Positions 7,939-15,110 of a stretch of DNA of 38,668 nt are shown here, one piece after another. This stretch comes from a virus. The stretch's first letter is position 1. Each line of letters opens with the position of its first letter. The DNA lies in the IMG/VR virus record IMGVR_UViG_3300034684_000440, positions 1 through 38,668 of that record; one strand, given 5' to 3'. The translations under genes were made by a program, and so were the position numbers. The notes beneath the pieces were generated by a model. The model was not told the DNA's origin. It saw only the letters and a program-made list of their open reading frames with translations, and did no database searches.

Positions 7939-8586
7939 TCAGCCTCCGATGCGGGAAGAGTTCGAACAGCCGCTCGAGCAGGAGTTCCTGCAAGCGCCCG
8001 AGCAGTTGACGTTGCAGCTTGCGTTGCAGTTGGTGCTGCAGGAGGTGCATCCCGAGCACGCACTTTGGCAGTTCCCGGAGCATCCGCCGCAGCCGCGGCA
8101 GCCTCCGCAACCGGTGCACCCGTGGCATGAAACACACCAAAGTCCCCCCTTGCAGCTGTAGCAGTTGCCCGAGCAGCCGCTGCAGCCCGTACAGCCGCTG
8201 CACCCGGTGCAGGAGCCGGTACACCCCCCGGTGCAGTTGTGGCAGCCGTTGTAGCAGGTGGAGGTGCAGGTGTTGCTGCAGTTGGCGCAGCCGCGCAGGT
8301 CGGTGATGTCCTGCCTGTACTGGTCGATTTGGCTCAGCAGGCTTGCGCTGAGCAGGCTGCCGGCGGCGACCGATGCGATGGGGTAGGTGGTGTACAGAAG
8401 AGAATGCGTGTTGTTCTGCAGCGCATCCTTCATTGAGTTCATGTCCGCCGCCCTCATGGGAAGGCCGATTGCGAAACCGGAGGGAGGGGAGAACACATAG
8501 TAGTTGTCGTAGCGCTGGTAGCCGCCCGTGCGGAAGGCCTCCTGGATCGCCTCGAAGCGGCTGCGAATATCGTTGTAGGTTCCCAT
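7939..8586 (-). CDS. Cysteine-repeat protein, probable radical SAM substrate
   Basis: A 215-residue protein. Residues 1-95 are an ordinary soluble or virion-type domain (N-terminus MGTYNDIRSRFEAIQEAF). Residues 100-207 contain 31 cysteines separated by two or three small residues (Gly, Ser, Thr, Asn), for example GCTGCSGCSGNC, and the chain ends CSNSSRIGG. The ATG at 8586 overlaps the preceding stop as TGATG and has GAGGG upstream; a GTG one codon earlier is less likely. Repeated Cys with a dedicated radical SAM neighbour is the pattern of ribosomal peptides with thioether crosslinks, such as the CXXX-repeat peptide families. Alternatives are a metal-binding or disulfide-stabilised tail component. 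The substrate role is inferred from context. Confidence 0.85.
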   Translation of the reverse strand: MGTYNDIRSRFEAIQEAFRTGGYQRYDNYYVFSPPSGFAIGLPMRAADMNSMKDALQNNTHSLLYTTYPIASVAAGSLLSASLLSQIDQYRQDITDLRGCANCSNTCTSTCYNGCHNCTGGCTGSCTGCSGCTGCSGCSGNCYSCKGGLWCVSCHGCTGCGGCRGCGGCSGNCQSACSGCTSCSTNCNASCNVNCSGACRNSCSSGCSNSSRIGG

Positions 8587-8900
8587 CACACACCCTCATG
8601 GATATAGCACTCGCCGTTGATCACCAACAGCTCCCCTTCGGGATAGCCGTAATGGCTGCGGACCCTTTTCTCCCAGGTGGCGTACAGGAACCTTCCCTCG
8701 GCCATCTCGTCGAAGACCGCCTTGAAGTAGGCGTAGATGTCCCTGTCCTGCCCGAACCGATAGGATGCGTACACGTCAGCCTTCAGGGCGGTCTGTGCTG
8801 TGTTCATCTTGTCGACCGCCAGCTGCATGTCGGCGATCTCGCCGTCATCAAGCATGAAGGGCAGCCTGGTCAGCTGCCTTCCGCATTCATTGCATTGCAT
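8586..8900 (-). CDS. Small CxxC protein of the Cys-repeat cassette
   Basis: A 104-residue acidic protein starting MQCNECGRQL, a CxxC pair that could bind zinc, followed by a mostly helical body and ending ECYIHEGV. The start at 8900 has GGAGG 7 bases upstream, and it begins 11 bases after the tail fiber stop. It is translationally coupled to the Cys-repeat gene through a TGATG overlap. I do not recognise the family. It could be a tail component, a chaperone or a peptide-recognition partner for the radical SAM enzyme. Confidence 0.75.
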   Translation of the reverse strand: MQCNECGRQLTRLPFMLDDGEIADMQLAVDKMNTAQTALKADVYASYRFGQDRDIYAYFKAVFDEMAEGRFLYATWEKRVRSHYGYPEGELLVINGECYIHEGV

Positions 8901-8911
8901 TCTTGAACCTC

Positions 8912-11900
8912 CTAGTTCCATACGGCCCCCCACACCTTGTTGGCGGTGCCCTGTGCATTCACGTTCCCGTTCAGGTTCCCCGTCACGTTGCCGGTGACGT
9001 TGCCCTCCACGCCCCCCTGCAGGTTCCCGTGGAAGGTGTCTGCATGGACATTCGCATAGGGCTTCGTGGAGACGCCGATGTCGTACCGGCCTGAGTCCTG
9101 GGGGTACAGGCTCTTGGTGTACGCCCCCTTGGCCTCGGCGATCACGGTGAAGGAGATCGAGAGGGCCGAGAAGAGGTCGTTGCTGCGGATGCGCGAGACC
9201 GCGCCCGCTATGCTGGTGATGGTCAGGCTGGTTCCCGACCAGCTCACGATCGCGGGATCCGCCGCCGGTGCATCGGTGCTGTTGTAGATGCGGCTCCAGG
9301 CGATCGAGATGCTCTGGAACATGTCGAACGCCCCGGCTGCAACCTGAACGCCCGCCTTGAAGATGCCCGCGAACTTGTAGGCAAGCGATCCGGCAAGGGC
9401 TGAGAGATCGGTCCCGTCGAAGATGAAGGAGCCTGCATACCAGTCCCTTGCCGTGGTATGGCTGCTGATCCTGCCCCCTTCGCCGTCAAGCAGGTTCACG
9501 CCCACGTCGTAGGCGCCGAGGCTGTAGGAAGCCGTCAGCGTACCGGCCGTATGGGAGGTGGGGCTTGCCGCTTCAAGGGTGAGCGCGCTGAGGTAGCCCG
9601 CGCTGTCGACGGCGTAGAACACCCGCTCCAGCGTGGTTCCCGCCGAGGCGGGGTTGGCCCCCGAATCCGCATACACCGCGCTTCCCGTCTTGGTGGGGGT
9701 GTATCCCAGCGAGCGCTTGGACCAGGTGAGCCCCCCGTCGCCCGAGGCATAATAGTAGGGGGTGGAATGCTCGTAGGCGATGAAGAAGCCCGAGCCCCAG
9801 GCGATGCCGCTTGGGCAGGTGCTTGCGATGGTGATGGCGCTCCAGGTCTGCCCGTCGGTGCTCCGCCATACCGATGCCGAGGAAAGGGTGACGTAGCTGA
9901 CCTGGATGTAGACGCCGTTCCCGTAGGCGATCCTTGAGTTCATGAAGTCGTTGCTGTAGCTGGGGAAGGGATGGGCGCAGGTGAAGGGCGCGGCAGTCCA
10001 GCCGGTGCCGTTCGCCGAGCGCTTCCAGTCCGAAGCCCCGCCGCCCTGCACGTGGGCATGGAAGTAGCCGTTTGCAAAGAAGAGGTTGTCGTAGGCCTCG
10101 CTTGAGAGCTCGCTCCAGGAGGTGCCGTTCGCCCCTCCCGAGAGCACGCGCTTCTGCACCGTCCCCGCGCAGATGGCGAGGAAGATGCCGTTTCCGAACG
10201 CAAGGCCCAGGGTGGAGGGATAGGTGGAGCTCAGCTCGTATTTCGCAGCAGCCGGTGCGTTGCCTATGGGCATCGAGTAGAGGCTGTAGCCGCAGGCCGC
10301 CACCATGCGCCCGTTGCCGGAAGCCATGTGGGGCGTGGTGCCGAATGTGGATGCGACGCCCGCTACACGAGCCATAACCGCAGAGCCCGGATCCAGGAGC
10401 GTGCCGTCCAGGACCTGGCGCAGCTTCACCGTCCTGGCCTTGACGGTAGCCCAGTCGAGGCTGCGGCTCTCATAGTCGGTCCAGCCCGCGCCCCCGTCCA
10501 GGGAGTACTGCTTCTTGCCCGAAACCTGCGCTCCTGTAGAGCTGATCCCGGCCAGGCAGTTGGTGCCTGCGAGCTTCATCGCTGATTGCGTGCATGCGGG
10601 CAGGGCGGGAACGGTGAAGGCGGTGCCGGCATTTGCTGTGGTGACCTCCGCCGAGAGGAGGCTGCGGTCCTTGTCGCGCTCGGCAAGGCTTGCCACATGC
10701 AGCACGTTCGAAAAGGTGGTGGATACGGAGCCGCCCTCGACCTTGGCTGCCGTGAACGAGCCGCCCTTGTGCACCACCGCATTTGCAGCAATGCGGCCGA
10801 TGAGGTCTCCCATCACACTCCCCAGGTCCCAGTAGGGGGTGGGGGACAGGCTTCCGGTGAAGGTGTCGCCCGAGCGCTGCTCGTTGACGGTGCGGAGCAC
10901 GTCGGCGTCCAGGCGCTCGATGCGCGTCTCGGAGAGGTCGGCGTTGCGGATGACCGTGCCGACGAACTCGCTGGTGCCGTCGCTGTTGATGATGAAGCCC
11001 GAGCTGCCGTCCCCGATGGCCGTCTTGCCCATCGAGCGGATGCGCCCCTCTCCGAAGATCTGCAGGTCGCGCGTGGAGATCACCTCGATGTTCGCGCTCT
11101 GCGCGTACAGGCTTCGGTAGTATGCATACAGGGCCGTGGAGGTGGAGGGGATGTCGGCCCCATGCAGGAGCACCGCGTTGCCGCATTTGCTCATCGCCTC
11201 GGGGTGGGCCGGCGCATTCTGATCGGTGACCGGAACCCACACCCCGCCCTCGTACACCTGGGGTATGTAGTCGGACCCCTGCCTCAGTACATAGCAGTCC
11301 CCCTCGATCGCGTCGGTGATGGTCGAAGGCCCGTCCAGGATGCCGTAGCTTTTGGCGTACTCGGTCGCGTCGGTCGAGGTGAGGGTGAGGGAGCGGGTGA
11401 TGCTCTCCTGGATCGCCAGGCGCCAATAGGTCATGGTGCAGGTGACGTCGATGAGCGGGGGCGCCTGCTTCTTGGGGACGGTGAGGATCACCTGGTCCCC
11501 TGCATGCCCCACGCCGTTGACCAGCCACAGGTATGAGGGCTGGCCGTATCCGCGGCTGTCCGCGGTGAGGACCAGAAGCGAGCTCTCGACGCTGCGCTCG
11601 TTGCGCTCGTAGGTGCTGCGGTTCGCACGGGCCGTGAAGGACAGCGAGTTGAGCAGCAGGGTGTGCGCACCATGGTCGGGGAACGGATTGCCGTAGGTGA
11701 TGTGGGGGTTGGCCGCGGTGGAATCGCTCCAGGTGTACTCGGTGCGCGTCCAGTACATCAGCCCGTAGACCCAGGGCACGGGAAGCGAATAGACCCATAC
11801 GGTGGAGGCGTCGGGAAGCATGTCCTCCCTGATCAGGGTGTACTGGGTCCGGGGGCTCGCAGTCAGGCCGTCGCTTCCCGGAACCCCGTCGGCGCCCTTG

Positions 11901-12229
11901 GGGCCCGTCTCCCCGTACGAGACGAAGGAGGCGGCCAAGAGCTCGGTCTTGGCCGAATCGGTGTACACCTGCACATCGAATGCCGAGGCCGAGCTGTAGC
12001 TGTAGGTTCGCACCCCGCCGGTCATCGTCCCGCCGGCCCCGCTTGGCGCCCAGGTTGAGCCGTCCCAGCTTCTTGCCTGCACATGCACGGAGGCGGTGTG
12101 CAGGGCCCCGTTCTTGTACAAACCGATGTCCAGGACGCCCCGGGGGGAGCCTGTCATCGACAGCTGCAGCTGGTAGGAGGGGGCGTCGCTGAGCGAGGTG
12201 AGTGTGTAGCTTGCACTGGTGAACGGCAT
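8912..12229 (-). CDS. Large tail fiber/adhesin with Asp-box repeats
   Basis: A 1105-residue tail protein likely to contact the host surface. Residues about 106-121 are collagen-like (GETGPKGADGVPGSDG). Residues about 634-840 hold repeated units of the type GNG(V/I)(Y/F), then S-x-D-G-x-T-W, for example STDGQTW and SGDGGLTW; these are Asp-box motifs of sialidase-like beta propellers. The C-terminus has short GN(V/L) repeats (VEGNVTGNVTGNLNGNVN) before the end AVWN. The start has AAGGAG 5 bases upstream. It lies downstream of the hub and Ig-like genes and directly upstream of the Cys-repeat cassette. Enzymatic activity is not implied: Asp-boxes are structural. Confidence 0.85.
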   Translation of the reverse strand: MPFTSASYTLTSLSDAPSYQLQLSMTGSPRGVLDIGLYKNGALHTASVHVQARSWDGSTWAPSGAGGTMTGGVRTYSYSSASAFDVQVYTDSAKTELLAASFVSYGETGPKGADGVPGSDGLTASPRTQYTLIREDMLPDASTVWVYSLPVPWVYGLMYWTRTEYTWSDSTAANPHITYGNPFPDHGAHTLLLNSLSFTARANRSTYERNERSVESSLLVLTADSRGYGQPSYLWLVNGVGHAGDQVILTVPKKQAPPLIDVTCTMTYWRLAIQESITRSLTLTSTDATEYAKSYGILDGPSTITDAIEGDCYVLRQGSDYIPQVYEGGVWVPVTDQNAPAHPEAMSKCGNAVLLHGADIPSTSTALYAYYRSLYAQSANIEVISTRDLQIFGEGRIRSMGKTAIGDGSSGFIINSDGTSEFVGTVIRNADLSETRIERLDADVLRTVNEQRSGDTFTGSLSPTPYWDLGSVMGDLIGRIAANAVVHKGGSFTAAKVEGGSVSTTFSNVLHVASLAERDKDRSLLSAEVTTANAGTAFTVPALPACTQSAMKLAGTNCLAGISSTGAQVSGKKQYSLDGGAGWTDYESRSLDWATVKARTVKLRQVLDGTLLDPGSAVMARVAGVASTFGTTPHMASGNGRMVAACGYSLYSMPIGNAPAAAKYELSSTYPSTLGLAFGNGIFLAICAGTVQKRVLSGGANGTSWSELSSEAYDNLFFANGYFHAHVQGGGASDWKRSANGTGWTAAPFTCAHPFPSYSNDFMNSRIAYGNGVYIQVSYVTLSSASVWRSTDGQTWSAITIASTCPSGIAWGSGFFIAYEHSTPYYYASGDGGLTWSKRSLGYTPTKTGSAVYADSGANPASAGTTLERVFYAVDSAGYLSALTLEAASPTSHTAGTLTASYSLGAYDVGVNLLDGEGGRISSHTTARDWYAGSFIFDGTDLSALAGSLAYKFAGIFKAGVQVAAGAFDMFQSISIAWSRIYNSTDAPAADPAIVSWSGTSLTITSIAGAVSRIRSNDLFSALSISFTVIAEAKGAYTKSLYPQDSGRYDIGVSTKPYANVHADTFHGNLQGGVEGNVTGNVTGNLNGNVNAQGTANKVWGAVWN

Positions 12230-12244
12230 GGTATCTCCTTGTGT

Positions 12245-13291
12245 TCAGCTGACCGAACAGAAATAGGTGGCCTTCACCGTCACATCGTCGTGCGAGACGG
12301 ATATGGCCTTCTTGCGGGTTGCGGTGATCGAGCCGTGGGCCACCGCCGTGGGGGTGAACGCCACCGCCGTCCCGTCCTTGTCGGTCTTGGTCCAGGTGTA
12401 GGTGAGGCTGACCCCGGTCCCGTCGATTTCCTCGCCGTTCTGGTAGACGCGGCAGATGAGGGTGGTGCTTCCCGTGTTGTTCTTGAAGTAGCTTCCCGCG
12501 GTGGACTCGATGACCGCCTGGTAGGGGTCGGTGACGTCCAGGATCGAGACGGCCTCGGTGTCGTAGCTCTTGTTGTAGGTGTCCGATGTGGCGTCGGTGT
12601 CCAGGATCGAGCACTTGAACATGGCGAACGAGTCCACCATCGAGGCCGTCACGGCCAGCGTGGCAGAGGTGCCGGATGCAACGTTCTCCCAGACGGTCCC
12701 GTTGATGGATTTCTTCCACTGGTGGGAGAGGTTGGTCGTATCCTGGGTCGTGCCGCGGATGAGCTCGGCCTTGAGCGACAGGGAGGAAGGGCTGTGGTTC
12801 TTGAACTGGCTGCCCCCGGTTGCATAGGCGCGCGCGACCACGAACGAGGTGCCGTTCGCAACCCGGGAGAGGGTGATGACGATCTCCACGGGAAAGGCGA
12901 GGCCCAGCACGGCATCGGTGTAGGTGCCGCTGAACTGGTAGTCGATCTGCCACACGTCGGCGGTGAGCTTGTCCTCGCTCACCGTGAGGACCCCGGTGGT
13001 CGCGTTGATCGTCTCCCCGTTTGAGCCCGATGCCACGGCCGTCCAGGCGGTCGCCCCTGCGATGCGTCGCTTCCAGGCCTTGGCGGTCATGGTGGAGACC
13101 ACGTCGGAAGCGCCGGCCTTGCGCACCACGGGGGTGAGCTGCAGCGAGGTGGTTCCCGCCCACGAGGGGTTGAGGGTCTGGTTGGATGTATCGTACAGGC
13201 TGGTGAGGGGCAGGTTGCTGTCGATGCCGGTGATGAGGGATATGCCGTCGGTATAATCCATCAGGGTGAAACTGGCGCTTGTCTTTGCCAT
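12245..13291 (-). CDS. Tail protein with Ig-like domains
   Basis: A 348-residue beta-rich protein made of Ig-like modules, shown by repeated patterns such as TTLICRVYQNGEEI, LTYTWTK and a terminal ATYFCSV. Its last module resembles the C-terminal module of the preceding gene product (TTL-CRVY-N-EEI). It is probably an adhesion or fiber subunit on the tail tip. The start at 13291 has AGGAG 8 bases upstream. Confidence 0.8.
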   Translation of the reverse strand: MAKTSASFTLMDYTDGISLITGIDSNLPLTSLYDTSNQTLNPSWAGTTSLQLTPVVRKAGASDVVSTMTAKAWKRRIAGATAWTAVASGSNGETINATTGVLTVSEDKLTADVWQIDYQFSGTYTDAVLGLAFPVEIVITLSRVANGTSFVVARAYATGGSQFKNHSPSSLSLKAELIRGTTQDTTNLSHQWKKSINGTVWENVASGTSATLAVTASMVDSFAMFKCSILDTDATSDTYNKSYDTEAVSILDVTDPYQAVIESTAGSYFKNNTGSTTLICRVYQNGEEIDGTGVSLTYTWTKTDKDGTAVAFTPTAVAHGSITATRKKAISVSHDDVTVKATYFCSVS

Positions 13292-13304
13292 TGGTGATGC
13301 TCCT

Positions 13305-15110
13305 TTATGCTTCGAATCCGCCCAGGTCGATCTCGCAGAAGAAGACCGTACGCCCGGCGCAGTCGGTGCTCGTGATCTGGACGCTCTTGTGTCCGATCGC
13401 CTTGGACGAGGTGTCCCACCGCAGGTCGTCGGCGCTGTCGGTGCTGACCCGCTTCCAGCAGAAGCGCCAGGGGTCCAGGGAATCGGTGATCTCCTCGGTG
13501 TTGCGGTATACGCGGCAGCTGAGGGTGGTATCGGCCCGGCCGGGGCGGAAGACCGAGCCGTTGGACGACTGGATGGACACGGTGAACGAGGAGCCGTCCT
13601 CGCCCTTGGGGCCCTGCCTGCCTTCCGTATCGTTTTTGCCCCGCCCGAGCACCTGGAGGTACGCCGCGGCGGTGAGGTCGAAGGGCGAGACGCCCACCGC
13701 CTCGTAGCCGAAGACGGGGCTCTCGTCGGTGAGGGTGCGCGCGGTCACCATGACCGCAACGTTCAGGCCGCTGTGCGCGTCGTCGATGAGGCGCACAATC
13801 GCCCCGCAGCCCAGATCGGTCTTGGAGAAGAAGGTGTAAAGACTTCCTGCGTGGCGGTGGAACTGGCCCAGCAGGTTTGCATGCGCCTGGGCAAGCTCCC
13901 GCGTATGCACGAAGGACAGTTCCTCGGAGAGCAGGTTGTCCGAGCTCTCCCCCTCGTAGGGGCTGTCGGCCGTCCTGACGATGTTCACGTCGCGTTCGTA
14001 GATGATGTCGGCGTAGGCATCGAGTCGGGTGACGTGGTAGGAGAGGCTCCCGCCGTTGTGCGCCTCCACCTTCAGGTACGGTCCGCCCGCTGCAGTGATC
14101 GAGGCGGTGACATGGCCGCTTTCGGCGGCGAACCCGGTGCGGACATTGGAGACGGCGATGATCCTGCTCGATCCCACCAGCTGGATCTCGCTCTCCGCAT
14201 TGCAGGCCTCGATGAGGGCTGGGGTGCGGAAGCCGTCGGCCTGGCTCTCCTCCCACTCTGTGGGATCAAAGACCTCGGTCCCGTCGAATCGGTGGCCCGC
14301 CTGCAGCTCCAGAAAGCAGTAGGGATGGCCCTCAGTGCGGCCTGTGGTGTTTCGGTACACCAGATAGTCGCTTGCCGTGCCCAGGCGGGTGAATGAGACG
14401 CGTGCGCTCCTGTACCGGCGGATCTTCTTGCTCAGCGTGACCGCCTTGCCGCCTACCACCGCAAGGTCGTCCTTGTCCAGGACGGGGATGTTTTCGGTGG
14501 AGGTGCAGTCCACCTTGAACAGCCTCAGGTGCCCCAGTTCATCGAAGAAGTACACATGCCCCAGCTCGTAGACCAATTGGTCCAGCAGCTCGCGGCAGGT
14601 GGCCGATCCGTCGACGCTGCGGGTCAAGGATTCTGAAAGGGACGGGCAGGAGGGGGAGACGATGATGCCGGCCTTTTGGCAGATCGCACCTATCGCCTCG
14701 GTAGCGGTACAGTTGAAGAGGTGCCGCCCGCTTTCGATGAAGGCCTTTCCCAACAGCCGCGTGCCGGTGTCCTCGAGGGTGATCGCCAGCGCTTGCTTGC
14801 CTGAGTGCGTGAGCGTCCAGTTGTAGCTGGTGGACAGGTATCCGGTGAACAAGGTATCTGTGCCATCGGCGAGGGCCGCCTTCACGTCGCCTTCGGTTGC
14901 GATGATGTCCTCGATGGCGGGACAGCTCTTTTCCAAGAGCAGGTCCACCTGGTTGGACGAGCTTTTCAGGCCGGCCATCAGCTGATGGTGGAAGGTGATC
15001 GTCCGTCGCACGATGTGCTCTTCGGTTATCGCCTGCACCGCAGGATGCCCCGCCTCCAGGTCGCCGCCCAGGAAGGTGAGGGTGAGAGAGGGATTGTGCA
15101 TGATGCCCAT
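13305..15110 (-). CDS. Tail hub/baseplate protein with Ig-like C-terminus
   Basis: A 601-residue protein directly after the tape measure gene, the usual place of the tail hub (gpJ/Tal-like) protein. The first 450 residues are mixed alpha/beta (for example LTFLGGDLEAG and VRRTITFHHQL), followed near residue 503 by a short collagen-like linker (GPKGEDG) and an Ig-like C-terminal module with CRVYRNTEEI and FFCEIDL. The ATG follows the tape measure stop without a gap, suggesting translational coupling; an alternative ATG lies three codons later. The hub role rests on position more than on recognised motifs. Confidence 0.75.
   Translation of the reverse strand: MGIMHNPSLTLTFLGGDLEAGHPAVQAITEEHIVRRTITFHHQLMAGLKSSSNQVDLLLEKSCPAIEDIIATEGDVKAALADGTDTLFTGYLSTSYNWTLTHSGKQALAITLEDTGTRLLGKAFIESGRHLFNCTATEAIGAICQKAGIIVSPSCPSLSESLTRSVDGSATCRELLDQLVYELGHVYFFDELGHLRLFKVDCTSTENIPVLDKDDLAVVGGKAVTLSKKIRRYRSARVSFTRLGTASDYLVYRNTTGRTEGHPYCFLELQAGHRFDGTEVFDPTEWEESQADGFRTPALIEACNAESEIQLVGSSRIIAVSNVRTGFAAESGHVTASITAAGGPYLKVEAHNGGSLSYHVTRLDAYADIIYERDVNIVRTADSPYEGESSDNLLSEELSFVHTRELAQAHANLLGQFHRHAGSLYTFFSKTDLGCGAIVRLIDDAHSGLNVAVMVTARTLTDESPVFGYEAVGVSPFDLTAAAYLQVLGRGKNDTEGRQGPKGEDGSSFTVSIQSSNGSVFRPGRADTTLSCRVYRNTEEITDSLDPWRFCWKRVSTDSADDLRWDTSSKAIGHKSVQITSTDCAGRTVFFCEIDLGGFEA

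Noticed and set aside
7938-8135. In-frame N-terminal extension of the radical SAM enzyme, rich in Ala and Pro
   Set aside because: It lies wholly over the Cys-repeat coding sequence and is only its frame shadow. The start at 7937 has a strong ribosome binding site and the extension does not resemble the enzyme family.
10470-13163. A long minus-strand frame of 897 codons across the tail adhesin genes
   Set aside because: It is an alternative frame of GC-rich genes, with extreme Arg, His and Gly content and no start signal. The overlapping frames have clear Ig-like and Asp-box patterns and good binding sites.
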